Shown piece after piece: positions 16,472 through 25,334 of a DNA stretch of 64,000 nucleotides. Each line of letters starts with the position of its first letter. Within the stretch, counting starts at the first letter, position 1. A program made the position numbers and the translations under genes. Below the pieces are notes generated by a model. It did no database searches and was not told where the DNA came from. It saw only the letters and a program-made list of their open reading frames with translations. The DNA comes from JAPHTQ01 sp050299175 (lineage in GTDB: Bacteria; Pseudomonadota; Gammaproteobacteria; Thiohalomonadales; Thiohalomonadaceae), in contig JBNKVM010000049.1 in assembly GCA_050299175.1 (NCBI GenBank), positions 81,737-145,736 on the forward strand, given 5' to 3'.

Positions 16472-17581
16472 ATGCTGATTATGTCCAGGGCAAGACATCA
16501 GCAGGAAGTGACCGTGCTGATGGATGAGTGTGAACAGGTGCGCGAGGAGAATCGCGAACTGATTCATCAAGTGGAGCATTTGCAGGCCGAATTGGCACAG
16601 TTCCAGTCACAGGGCGATGCCGAGCAGGAACTGAACAATCTGATGACGCTGGAGAATGAGAACATTCGGGCGGGTCTTGCAGACATTCAGGGAAAGATGG
16701 CCTCGGCGGTTGGTGCAATGAAAGAGACGTTGTCGCAACTGGGTGAGGTTAACCGCGATTTTGAAACGATCAGCGGTGATACCCATAGCATCGTCTCCAC
16801 TCTGCATCAGGTAACGCGGATGTCGGCTGAGTCCAAGGATGTAGTGGAGGAATTGAACCAGCATGCCGGAAAGATCAGTTCGGTGCTGACACTAATTCAG
16901 GACATCTCTGAACAAACTAATCTGTTGGCGCTGAATGCCGCTATTGAGGCGGCGCGTGCAGGTGAGGCTGGTAGAGGGTTTGCGGTAGTTGCCGACGAAG
17001 TACGTGGCTTAGCAGATAAAACTCGTAAGGCCATCGTCGACACCCGCATGGTGATCGATGAAATGCTGAATAACGTTACCAAGGTCAACGAAAGTTCGGG
17101 CAAGGTATACGGTAGTGTCAGCGAAGTGGAGCAGAGTATCGGTGTGCTTGGTACGACTATCTCCAGGTTGCAGAGCCTGATCGATTCTTCTTTCGCCAAT
17201 TTTGGCAGCATGGCCGATAGTGTCTTTCTCAGCCTGGCCAAACTGGATCACGTGCTGTGGAAGGTGAATACCTATCTGTCGATCAATATGCGTGAGCCGG
17301 CATTTCAGTTTGTTGATCACCACAACTGTCGCCTCGGCAAGTGGTACTACGAAGGGGATGGCCGGGATTTCTTCTCTTCATCGCTGCACTTCAGTGCACT
17401 GGAAGCGCCACACGCCCTGGTGCATGGCGCTACCCATAATATCTTCGAGCTATTGGATAATGGTCGCGATTATAAAGTGTTATTGGAAGAGCTTGATGCG
17501 ATGGAGCAGGCCAGTCGCGAAGTGTTCGCCTGTCTGGATCAAATTCGTGCGGATGTGGAGTCGATTGCTGCGCGAAATTAA
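16472..17581 (+). CDS. Soluble methyl-accepting chemotaxis-type protein with C-terminal CZB zinc domain
   Basis: 369 residues, no membrane helix. An N-terminal coiled coil (about 10-60) is followed by a shortened MCP signalling domain with the hairpin tip motif (EQTNLLALNAAIEAARAGE) and GRGFAVVADEVRGLA. The C-terminal CZB domain has LDHVLWK, CRLGKWYYEG and later histidines, the zinc-binding pattern that senses hypochlorite or zinc and often works with diguanylate cyclases. A GGDEF protein is encoded 700 nt away. The true start may be ATG at 16481, since AGGGA (16466-16470) sits correctly for that codon and too close for 16472. Confidence 0.85.
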   Translation: MLIMSRARHQQEVTVLMDECEQVREENRELIHQVEHLQAELAQFQSQGDAEQELNNLMTLENENIRAGLADIQGKMASAVGAMKETLSQLGEVNRDFETISGDTHSIVSTLHQVTRMSAESKDVVEELNQHAGKISSVLTLIQDISEQTNLLALNAAIEAARAGEAGRGFAVVADEVRGLADKTRKAIVDTRMVIDEMLNNVTKVNESSGKVYGSVSEVEQSIGVLGTTISRLQSLIDSSFANFGSMADSVFLSLAKLDHVLWKVNTYLSINMREPAFQFVDHHNCRLGKWYYEGDGRDFFSSSLHFSALEAPHALVHGATHNIFELLDNGRDYKVLLEELDAMEQASREVFACLDQIRADVESIAARN

Positions 17582-17592
17582 ATGGCGTATTG

Positions 17593-17838
17593 CTACTTGC
17601 GTGAGGGTGGATGATCCATCTTCATGTAGATGCCACCTTTACTCAGTTCATCCAGCATTTGTTGCAGTCGTTTCTCGCGGGTTTCCTGGCGCTTTGCCCG
17701 ATTGATCCAGCCAAGATAATCATTTTGCTGGTAAGCTGGACGTGTGTTGAAATCCTGCATCAGTCTGTGCGCATTCAATGCCTCGGCGACGAAGTCCGGC
17801 ATCGGGTTTTTCGTTCGCTGTAGTCCTTTGCTTGCCAT
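17593..17838 (-). CDS. Short YdeI/OmpD-associated (OmdA) family protein
   Basis: 81 residues. The pattern PDFVAEALNAHRLMQDF...YLGWINRAKRQETREKRL matches the C-terminal OmdA domain found in YdeI-like proteins. The family's usual N-terminal DUF1801-like part is absent, so this is a short form. Molecular role unknown. Confidence 0.65.
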   Translation of the reverse strand: MASKGLQRTKNPMPDFVAEALNAHRLMQDFNTRPAYQQNDYLGWINRAKRQETREKRLQQMLDELSKGGIYMKMDHPPSRK

Positions 17839-17852
17839 ATGCTCCCTTGCGT

Positions 17853-18275
17853 CTACATTGTGTTTTTCTTTTTCTCTATGCTGGAATCAAAACGCTCGCG
17901 ATCGATAAGAAAGCGCTCGTGAGTCCCGCGGGCGATGACGTCGACACCATCGTGGGCCTCCACGCGAAAGCGCAACCGTCGGCCATCGATTTCATACAAC
18001 TCGACTGTGGCAGTCACCTCCAGCCCCGGTGGAGTGGCCGCTTCATGGCTGACGTCGATATGCGTACCCAGGGTTTGTTCCCGCGGCCAATCGATGTGGG
18101 GATTGACCGCCAGGATGCAGGCCCATTCGAGAAAGCCGACCATGTAGCCGGTGGCGAAAACCTCGGGCATGGCCAGGAACTCTTCCGCTTCAGGATAGAG
18201 TGCCGGTACAGTCTTGCTGGATGGCAGCAGAAAACGGTGTTGGTAACGAAGACCAGGTCTCAGTGATGGTTTCAT
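17853..18275 (-). CDS. Hotdog-fold thioesterase-like protein (FlK type)
   Basis: 140 residues. It contains VFATGYMVGFLEWACI, the hydrophobic helix with Glu of FlK-like hotdog thioesterases, then THIDVSHEAATPPG and a late R/H strand (GTHERFLI). FlK relatives hydrolyse small acyl-CoA esters; the substrate here is unknown. It is 7 nt from the end of the GGDEF gene and probably shares its transcript. Confidence 0.7.
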   Translation of the reverse strand: MKPSLRPGLRYQHRFLLPSSKTVPALYPEAEEFLAMPEVFATGYMVGFLEWACILAVNPHIDWPREQTLGTHIDVSHEAATPPGLEVTATVELYEIDGRRLRFRVEAHDGVDVIARGTHERFLIDRERFDSSIEKKKNTM

Positions 18276-18282
18276 AACGATC

Positions 18283-19491
18283 TCATTGCATGTTCAGTTC
18301 CAGTTCTCCCGCGCCGATGCTGTCGGAACTGAATTCAACACGATTGCGCCCAGCTTCCTTGGCGCGGTACATGGCTTTATCCGCAGCATCCAGCATGGTT
18401 TCCAGCTCTACCTGTACCGGACCTACGGCGCAACATATTCCCGCACTGAAGGTAACGCTGATTCGTTCGTCACCTGCATGGATGGTTTTTGCCGCATAGG
18501 TATCACGGAGTCGTTGCATGACTTTTGCCGCCTGTTCACGGTTGCTGTCGTGTAGCAGGATGACAAACTCCTCGCCACCGTAACGGGCGAACAGATCGCT
18601 GTCACGCAATGTGTTGAGTGCCAGGGTGGTGAATTCCTGTAGTACCTGATCACCGAGACCGTGGCCGTAGCGGTCATTGATCTGCTTAAAGTGATCGATA
18701 TCCAGTACCACCACCGCCAAATGACTTTTCTTGCGGTGCAGTGAGGAGAGGTAAGGGGTGCTTGCCTCGATAAAGGCGCGCCGGTTGAGGGCACCAGTCA
18801 GGTGGTCGCGAGTCGCCTGATCGATCAGTTTCTGGTTTATTCGCTCATTGGTCAGCAGGATCATCGAAACCGTCAGGGTTACACCGGCAATGATTCCGTC
18901 GTACATCGACAGGGCATCGTAAAACGGGATATCGGAGAGGATGCCCATATGCGCCAGCATGCGTAACAGCCAGGTCAGGCTGGTGAACCAGAGCATCGCA
19001 ATCATTAACAGAATGACAGGGTTCTGCAGGGGATTCCGCTGCAGGAATTCGTAGCTGGTCAGTATGGCAAACAGGGCGATAACCAGTGCCACCCAGGAGA
19101 CGCGCCAGTCATTGAAGGAGATAGTCTCTGGATTGAGCAGCACTAAAAGACTGGATAACAGCAGAAAAACGGGCGCGTAATAATACGAGAATGTCGTTTT
19201 GCCGAAGAAGTGACGGATACCCTGCCAGACAAAATACCAGCCAGTGACCCCCAGTCCCGCACCGAGGCCGCGCAACAGACTAGTGGCACGGAACTCCTCC
19301 GGGGCATTCACATTACCGTCTATCTCCATCCCGACTACCGAGGCCAGCCCGCCGAGGGCGATCGCCAGTGCGGCGACGGCCCAGTCGCGGATGCCGATCT
19401 CTTCAGGGTTCTGTCTCCAGGTGAGGCTAAGGGCGAAGGCCTGGATCAAGAAAACACTGATCAGTACGGAGAATAGTGTCTCGTAGTCCAT
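18283..19491 (-). CDS. Membrane diguanylate cyclase (GGDEF)
   Basis: 402 residues. About six membrane helices fill residues 1-220, followed by a cytoplasmic GGDEF domain (about 235-395). The active site is GGEEF, an accepted active variant, with metal/substrate residues in VVVLDIDHFKQIND and an RDSD inhibitory site five residues before GGEEF. It should therefore make c-di-GMP and be product-inhibited. The N-terminal membrane sensor is not one I can name. Confidence 0.88.
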   Translation of the reverse strand: MDYETLFSVLISVFLIQAFALSLTWRQNPEEIGIRDWAVAALAIALGGLASVVGMEIDGNVNAPEEFRATSLLRGLGAGLGVTGWYFVWQGIRHFFGKTTFSYYYAPVFLLLSSLLVLLNPETISFNDWRVSWVALVIALFAILTSYEFLQRNPLQNPVILLMIAMLWFTSLTWLLRMLAHMGILSDIPFYDALSMYDGIIAGVTLTVSMILLTNERINQKLIDQATRDHLTGALNRRAFIEASTPYLSSLHRKKSHLAVVVLDIDHFKQINDRYGHGLGDQVLQEFTTLALNTLRDSDLFARYGGEEFVILLHDSNREQAAKVMQRLRDTYAAKTIHAGDERISVTFSAGICCAVGPVQVELETMLDAADKAMYRAKEAGRNRVEFSSDSIGAGELELNMQ

Positions 19492-19611
19492 AGGGGTATA
19501 GGTACTGTTCTTTACGCCAGCATACCACGCTTACTGTCAGCGGCGACAACCACTCTTTCTACTGGTTGGGGAAAACGGGTCGAGTGCGGTTGATCTGGCG
19601 ATGAACGGCGC

Positions 19612-20586
19612 TTATTTACGTGCGCTGAATACCGCACGGATCGGGGCGGGATGCCCCTCAACAGTTTTTGTGGGGTTATCCGGGTCGAGGTAATCGGCCA
19701 GGGACTCAAAATGCATCCACGGGGTGCGCCGCTGCTCTTCGACGCTTGTGGGGGAAACATCCAGAAGTTGCACTTGCCTGAATCCCGCCTGTTCCAGCCA
19801 CGCATGCATGGTATCTGTAGAGGGGATGGCGTGAACGTTTTTCATTTTGGCATAGCGTCCTTTTGGCTGTAACACCGCGTCTCCTTGATCTGCGATGACC
19901 AGACCCTCCAGGATCAATTCGCCGCCAGTTTTAAGATGCTGGCGAAGCCGTCCGAGGTGTTCTTGCGGGTCTTTGCGATGGTAGATCACGCCCATGGAGA
20001 AGACTGTATCAAAGGCTTCATTGCCCTGCGGTAACTCCTCCAGTTTCAGGGGCAGGACATGCATCGGCTGTTCACCGATGAAGTGGCGCATGGCGGCGTA
20101 TTGGGCGACATAGCTGATGGTGGGGTCGATGGCGATAACCCGTTGCGCCCCGGCGCCGAGCATGCGCCAACCGTAGTAGCCGTTGCCGGAACCAACATCT
20201 AACACCAGTTTGCCCTGTAGCTCGATTTGATTTGCCAGTCGTGCCCATTTCCAGTCGGAGCGCCATTCGGTATCCAGGTGAATGCCGTAGAGACAGAAGG
20301 GCCCCTTGCGCCAGGGATGGAAGGCCATCAGGGTTTCGCTGGTGGCCTCGCGACGAGGCTCGTCGAGTTGTTCAGCTGAACCGATGCACAGGCAGGCTGC
20401 GCTGAGATCCAGCGTGTCGGGTTTAAGTTCGGGCAATTGCTGAAGAGCTTCCAACCAGCGGGGCATGTCACCGTGTGTACCGAGTTTTGTTTCACTCAGC
20501 CGCGGAATGTCGGCTAGCCAGTGGCAAAGGGACGAGGTTTCCAGCCAGCGGTAAAGCTCGGCATAGCCGAAGGGGGAGATATCCAT
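19612..20586 (-). CDS. cmoB: tRNA U34 carboxymethyltransferase CmoB
   Basis: 324 residues. CmoB transfers the carboxymethyl group of carboxy-SAM to 5-hydroxyuridine at the wobble position, giving cmo5U in tRNAs for Val, Pro, Ala and others. Motifs: KWARLANQIELQGKLVLDVG, GNGYYGWRMLG, DPTISYVAQ, FSMGVIYHRKDPQEH. It starts 2 nt after cmoA. The tRNA-Pro(UGG), tRNA-Val(UAC) and tRNA-Leu(UAG) genes in this window are plausible targets or near-targets. Confidence 0.95.
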   Translation of the reverse strand: MDISPFGYAELYRWLETSSLCHWLADIPRLSETKLGTHGDMPRWLEALQQLPELKPDTLDLSAACLCIGSAEQLDEPRREATSETLMAFHPWRKGPFCLYGIHLDTEWRSDWKWARLANQIELQGKLVLDVGSGNGYYGWRMLGAGAQRVIAIDPTISYVAQYAAMRHFIGEQPMHVLPLKLEELPQGNEAFDTVFSMGVIYHRKDPQEHLGRLRQHLKTGGELILEGLVIADQGDAVLQPKGRYAKMKNVHAIPSTDTMHAWLEQAGFRQVQLLDVSPTSVEEQRRTPWMHFESLADYLDPDNPTKTVEGHPAPIRAVFSARK

Positions 20587-20588
20587 AG

Positions 20589-21311
20589 CTATTTAATGGC
20601 GGCCATGGAGATGAAATTGAAGAGTTTGAACCAGCTATCCACCTGCACAAAACCGGCCTGATTAAGACGCTGGTAGTGCTGTGCTTCGGTATCGGGAATC
20701 AATACATTTTCCAGGGCCTGACGCTTGCGACTGATCTCCATCTCCGAATAACCGTTGGCACGCTTGAATGCCAGATGCAGGGATTCGGCAAATTGCTGCT
20801 CCGCTTTATCATCGAAGCGAATCTTTTCGGACAGCACCAGGATACCGCCTGGGCGTAGACCGTTGTAGATCTGTTTAAGTAGTGTCAGCCGTTCCTCGGG
20901 GGGGAGGAATTGCAGGGTGAAATTGAGTACGACAAGCGAAGCGTTTTCGATCACGACTTCGCGGATATCGCTGCATATGACTTCGACCGGGGTGGGTGAG
21001 AGGTCATTGGCAATGTTTTCACGGCAGCGTTCCACCATGGCACTCGAGTTGTCGACGGCAACGATGCGGCAGTTGTGCGCGCCGATACGGCGGCGCAGAG
21101 AGAGGGTAGCAGCGCCCAGGGAACAGCCGAGATCGTAGATATTGGAGTTGTCCTGGGCATAACGTTCGGCAAACAGGCCGAGCAGGGCGATGATATCGCC
21201 ATAGCCGGGTACCGAACGGCGGATCATGTCCGGGAAGACTGCCGCAACGCGCTCGTCGAAGGCGAAGTCGACAATATGTTGCTCGTCAGCGTAAATGGCG
21301 TCTTTACTCAC
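20589..21311 (-). CDS. cmoA: Carboxy-S-adenosyl-L-methionine synthase CmoA
   Basis: 240 residues. Makes carboxy-SAM from SAM and prephenate for CmoB. Motifs: FDERVAAVFPDMIRRSVPGY, YDLGCSLGAATLSLRRRI and LNFTLQFLPPEER. It is immediately upstream of cmoB on the same strand. Confidence 0.96.
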   Translation of the reverse strand: MSKDAIYADEQHIVDFAFDERVAAVFPDMIRRSVPGYGDIIALLGLFAERYAQDNSNIYDLGCSLGAATLSLRRRIGAHNCRIVAVDNSSAMVERCRENIANDLSPTPVEVICSDIREVVIENASLVVLNFTLQFLPPEERLTLLKQIYNGLRPGGILVLSEKIRFDDKAEQQFAESLHLAFKRANGYSEMEISRKRQALENVLIPDTEAQHYQRLNQAGFVQVDSWFKLFNFISMAAIK

Positions 21312-21365
21312 GCATGCATTCCCGGTGGTTGGTGGCTGGGGATTATAGCATCGTGCAGCCAGTCG

Positions 21366-22208
21366 TTACCCGGCCATGCTGTAGAGCAGTTTGATCTCGT
21401 CAGCCCAGATGGAGTCGTCGATGGTTTCCAGGATCAGCGGGATCTCATCGAAGCGTGGATCACCCATAATGAAACGGAACACCTCCAGGCCAAGTTTTCC
21501 CTGGCCCAGGCTGTGGTGACGGTCGACCCGTGAAGCGAATTCGGCCTTGGAATCGTTGAGATGCATACCGCGTAGGTATTTGAAGCCAACCACCGCATTG
21601 AACTCGGCGAATGTTTGTTGGCAGGTTTCTGTTGTACGCATGTCGTAACCGGCGGTGAAGGTGTGGCAGGTGTCGAGACAGACACCGACACGACTCTTGT
21701 CTTCCACGCCATCGATAATCGCAGCCAGATGTTCGAAACGGTATCCCAGCGTACTGCCCTGCCCGGCGGTGTTTTCGATCACCGCGGTGACGCCACTGGT
21801 TTGCTCCAGCGCGAGATTGATCGAATCGGCAACAGTAGCGAGTGATTTCTCCTCACTGATTTTGTTCAGGTGCGCGCCGGGATGGAAGTTGAGCAGCGGT
21901 AATCCCAGTTGCTCGCAGCGCTGCATTTCATCGAGAAAGGCGTTGCGCGATTTTTCCAATGGTTCCTGTTCTGGATGACCGAGATTGATAAGGTAACTGT
22001 CATGGGGGAGCACCTGTCGCGGGTCGATACCCACCTCGGCTAGGTTGTTACGAAAAGCCGCAATGCTCTGTTCGGTTAACGGCTTGGCCTGCCATTGGCG
22101 CTGGTTTTTGGTGAACAGGGCAAAAGCGCGTGCGCCGATAGCGGCGGCATTCAGCGGGGCGTTCTCCACGCCGCCGCTGGCACTGACATGAGCGCCGACA
22201 TATTTCAT
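21366..22208 (-). CDS. nfo: Endonuclease IV (AP endonuclease)
   Basis: 280 residues, TIM-barrel AP endonuclease of base excision repair. Motifs: YVGAHVSASGGVENAP, LNFHPGAH, ENTAGQGS, GVCLDTCHTFTAGYD, HLNDSK, HHSLGQG, and ILETID with Glu. Zn ligands are intact. It starts 15 nt after the GGDEF-EAL gene and precedes cmoA by about 55 nt. Confidence 0.96.
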   Translation of the reverse strand: MKYVGAHVSASGGVENAPLNAAAIGARAFALFTKNQRQWQAKPLTEQSIAAFRNNLAEVGIDPRQVLPHDSYLINLGHPEQEPLEKSRNAFLDEMQRCEQLGLPLLNFHPGAHLNKISEEKSLATVADSINLALEQTSGVTAVIENTAGQGSTLGYRFEHLAAIIDGVEDKSRVGVCLDTCHTFTAGYDMRTTETCQQTFAEFNAVVGFKYLRGMHLNDSKAEFASRVDRHHSLGQGKLGLEVFRFIMGDPRFDEIPLILETIDDSIWADEIKLLYSMAG

Positions 22209-22223
22209 GGGAATACCTGTGGA

Positions 22224-24653
22224 TTACTTGAGTGACTGGTAGTGATTGTTACTTTGGCTCAGGTATTTTTCAAAATGTTCCTGATCCAGCGGGCGACTGA
22301 AATAGTAACCCTGATGCATGGCACAACCGCGTTTTTGCAGGAACAGCAACTGTTCCTCGGTCTCCACCCCTTCGGCGATGACTTCCAGCTCCAGGTGGGT
22401 GGCCATGGCGATGATTGCCTCGACAATCAGGGCGTCGCTGGGGTCAGTGGTGACATCATTGATGAACGACTGGTCGATTTTGAGACGGTCTACGGGCAGG
22501 CGCTTGAGATAGGCCAGTGAGGAGTAACCGGTACCGAAATCGTCAATCGCGAAGCGAATACCGTGTTTTTTCAGGGTATTCATCTTTTCCGTGACATCTT
22601 CCAGGTGCTCGATCAACAGCGACTCAGTTAGTTCCAGCTCCAGGTAATGAGGATCGACACCGGTTTCGGCAACGATGCTCAGAACCTGCTCAACAAAGAT
22701 CGCCTGGTGAAACTGACGTGGGCTGACGTTGGCCGACAGGGTAATACCGTTTTTGCCCAGGTCCTGCCAGCGCTTCAGGGTTTTGCACGTTTCCCGCAAT
22801 ACCCAGGCACCGATATCAATGATCTGCCCCGATTCCTCTGCCGCAGGAATGAAGCGCGATGGTGGAATGAGGCCCTGCGAAGGGTGTTGCCAGCGCAACA
22901 GGCTCTCTGCGCCGATCAACTCGCCTTCGTGGTTGTACTGCGGCTGGAAGTTGAGCATGAACTGTTTGTTCGGCAGGGCATAGCGCAGCATGTTCTGCAT
23001 TAACAGACGTTCTTCCGCCTCTTTCTGCATGCTGGGCATGAAGAAGCGGATGGTGTTGCGTCCAGACTCCTTGGCGCGGTACATGGCAATGTCCGCGTGC
23101 TTGAGGATATCGTGCACATCATGGTCGTGATTGGGGAACATGCTGATGCCGACACTCATGGTGATGTGTTGTTCCTGGTCTCCGAGATCGTAGGGCAGGG
23201 CCAGCTTCTTGCGGATCTTTTCCGCAATATCATGGGCCTGGGCATCGGCGCTGCGTTGCTCCTTTCCCAGGTCATTAAGAATGACGATAAATTCATCGCC
23301 ACCGAGTCGGGCAACGGTATCCTCGGTACGTATTACCTCTTTCATGCGGTTACCGATTTCCTTAAGCAGGATATCTCCCGTATGGTGGCCAAGGCTGTCG
23401 TTGATGATCTTGAAGTTGTCGAGATCGAAAAAGAGCAGGGCATTGTAGTAGCCGTGGCGGTTGGCGCTGGCCAGAGCTTTGCCCAGGTTCTCCATCAGAT
23501 AGTTACGGTTGCCCAGACCGGTCAGGTCATCGAAGTAAGCCTGGTGCAACAGCTTTTCTTCTGCCTGCTTCTTGTCGGTGATGTCCATGCTGAGGCCGAT
23601 CAGGCCCATGGATTGTCCATGTTCGTCGTGAACCCGGCTTTTGATGATCTCCAGATCGTGTAGTTTGCCATCTACAAATCGCATCCGTTCGTAACTGATC
23701 TGTGGACCCTCATTGCGTAGGGCGATCTCATCCGAGGCCATACACGACTTTGCCGTTTTCTCGTCGTAAAGCACACTGTAGTGCGGTACAGACAGGAAAT
23801 CCTCCTCGCTGATACCAATGGCACCACAGAATGCCTGATTGACGAACAGTAGTTTACCTTCTGTATTCTGAAACCAGATGCCAATGGGGGCATTATCCAG
23901 CAGTGATTGCAGGGTCTGCTGTTTTTCCCGGAGTGCGAGCTCAACGGTTTTTTGTTCGGTGATATCGTGCAGAACGCCGGTCAACATCAGTGGTTTACCG
24001 TCAATGCTCCGTTCCAGACGACAATACAACTTGGCGTAGCGTGGTTTATTATCCTTGTCCTGCAGACGTAGTTCCTGCATGTATTCACACCCTTCGCCAT
24101 AGAGCACATCGTCAAGAACGGAGCCCATGCGTTTGCGGTCATCGGGGTGAATGGAACGTAGCATATTGTCAGCACTGGCCTTGTGCCTGTTGGGATCCAA
24201 ATTGAAAATGAGGAAGGCTTCCCGCGACCAATGCATGCGATGGTTCTGGATATCCCATGTACAACTGCCAATGTGTACGATGTTGTCCTGATCAACGAAA
24301 CGATTTGATTCTGTTGAGGTGTCAGATTCTGGCCGGGACACGACGCTATCCTGCTCGGCACGTCGTTGTTTGCGCAGTTTCAGCAGCAGGAGCGCAATAG
24401 CGACAAATGCCATGGTCAACAACACCGCCATGATCATTGTGGTGTTGTCCTGCACAAGCTGGATGTTGGGGTGGGCGGCAAGCCACTCCCGCTCTTCACT
24501 GCTGAGCTCGGCGAGGGGCACGGCACGTGCGGGTAACGCCATACTGAAGGTGAGAAAGCCGGTGACGGTTTTCAGAATGGTTTGCTTTCGGACGTCGGTG
24601 GTTATTACTTTTTTTGCTTTATTCATCGGCCGTTTTTTTGCATATAGGCTCAT
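22224..24653 (-). CDS. PAS-PAS-GGDEF-EAL c-di-GMP protein with excised periplasmic sensor
   Basis: 809 residues. Signal-anchor (about 25-44), then LSSEEREWLAAHPNIQLVQD at 50-69, then at once a membrane helix (71-92). Two PAS domains follow (about 110-230 and 235-360), then GGDEF with an intact GGDEF motif, then EAL. The EAL motif reads ESL, keeping the catalytic Glu; NVSPRQF, ELTES, IDDFGTGYSSL and EGVET are kept, so phosphodiesterase activity is likely. The 50-69 segment is the usual opening of an SBP_bac_3 sensor, but the other ~220 residues of that domain are missing. ATG at 24653 has AGGGA 8 nt upstream. Confidence 0.9.
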   Translation of the reverse strand: MSLYAKKRPMNKAKKVITTDVRKQTILKTVTGFLTFSMALPARAVPLAELSSEEREWLAAHPNIQLVQDNTTMIMAVLLTMAFVAIALLLLKLRKQRRAEQDSVVSRPESDTSTESNRFVDQDNIVHIGSCTWDIQNHRMHWSREAFLIFNLDPNRHKASADNMLRSIHPDDRKRMGSVLDDVLYGEGCEYMQELRLQDKDNKPRYAKLYCRLERSIDGKPLMLTGVLHDITEQKTVELALREKQQTLQSLLDNAPIGIWFQNTEGKLLFVNQAFCGAIGISEEDFLSVPHYSVLYDEKTAKSCMASDEIALRNEGPQISYERMRFVDGKLHDLEIIKSRVHDEHGQSMGLIGLSMDITDKKQAEEKLLHQAYFDDLTGLGNRNYLMENLGKALASANRHGYYNALLFFDLDNFKIINDSLGHHTGDILLKEIGNRMKEVIRTEDTVARLGGDEFIVILNDLGKEQRSADAQAHDIAEKIRKKLALPYDLGDQEQHITMSVGISMFPNHDHDVHDILKHADIAMYRAKESGRNTIRFFMPSMQKEAEERLLMQNMLRYALPNKQFMLNFQPQYNHEGELIGAESLLRWQHPSQGLIPPSRFIPAAEESGQIIDIGAWVLRETCKTLKRWQDLGKNGITLSANVSPRQFHQAIFVEQVLSIVAETGVDPHYLELELTESLLIEHLEDVTEKMNTLKKHGIRFAIDDFGTGYSSLAYLKRLPVDRLKIDQSFINDVTTDPSDALIVEAIIAMATHLELEVIAEGVETEEQLLFLQKRGCAMHQGYYFSRPLDQEHFEKYLSQSNNHYQSLK

Positions 24654-24866
24654 TTATCGTATCCCTGACAGAGAGGTTCCGAGCAGGGAACACATCTATT
24701 TAAGCATGACAGTCCGTAAGGCTTAGGTAAAGGTTGACTGTACCATTCGGCTACCTGTAATAGAAGTTGTTCGAATACGACGAAGTGCTCAATCTATGTT
24801 TAATGGTCTGAGATATTCGCGAGCGCATGTTTAATTGATTTAAAGTGGCAAATGAGAGTGTGTCAA

Positions 24867-25277
24867 ATGCAGATAAAAGTTGAGTGGCAAGGTGGGTTAC
24901 GTTTCGAGGGGCTGGGTGGCAGCAGCGAAAGGGTGGTCATGGATGCGCCGTCGGCCGTGGGAGGCGCGGGTGAAGGCTTCCGACCCAAGGAACTGCTACT
25001 GGCGGGGCTGGCAGGTTGTACCGCGATGGATGTGATGTCGATCCTGCACAAGATGCGCAGTGAACCGTCCCAGTTTCGGGTCGAGGTAGAAGCGGGCGAG
25101 ACCGAGGAGCACCCGAAGGTACTCAACTCTTTCCACATCAAATACATCGTTAGCAACGATGTGCCGGATGACAAGCTGCTCAAGGCCATCGATCTCTCCC
25201 AGGAGCGCTACTGCGGGGTAACCGCCATGTACCGCAGCTTCGCCCCGGTGACTCATGAGATTATCCGGGAGGGCTAA
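24867..25277 (+). CDS. OsmC-family protein
   Basis: 136 residues from the chosen start. Two OsmC cysteines are visible, in AGCTAMDVMSIL and ERYCGVTAMY, the peroxidatic/resolving pair of thiol peroxidases in this fold. The GGAGEGFRPKELLLAGLAG stretch is typical of the YhfA-like branch. ATG at 24867 is chosen because GAGAG lies about 9 nt upstream; the ATG at 24852 adds only MRVCQ and lacks a ribosome site. It precedes guaA on the same strand. Confidence 0.9.
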   Translation: MQIKVEWQGGLRFEGLGGSSERVVMDAPSAVGGAGEGFRPKELLLAGLAGCTAMDVMSILHKMRSEPSQFRVEVEAGETEEHPKVLNSFHIKYIVSNDVPDDKLLKAIDLSQERYCGVTAMYRSFAPVTHEIIREG

Positions 25278-25296
25278 CTGACGCTGACCAAACATG

Positions 25297-25302
25297 TATA
25301 AT
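25297..25302 (+). promoter_or_regulatory. -10 element TATAAT of a guaA promoter
   Basis: Consensus hexamer 33 nt before the guaA ATG, in the short gap after the OsmC gene. No convincing -35 is seen. It means guaA can be transcribed apart from guaB and OsmC. Confidence 0.5.
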
Positions 25303-25334
25303 TGCCCCCTTTCCACGGGTTCCGAGACCACACC

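Noticed and set aside
21075..21533. 152-residue plus-strand ORF across cmoA and nfo
   Set aside because: Covers two conserved minus-strand genes and shows no protein family features.
25302..25334. Earlier guaA start
   Set aside because: It overlaps the TATAAT of the likely promoter, and GuaA homology begins at 25335.
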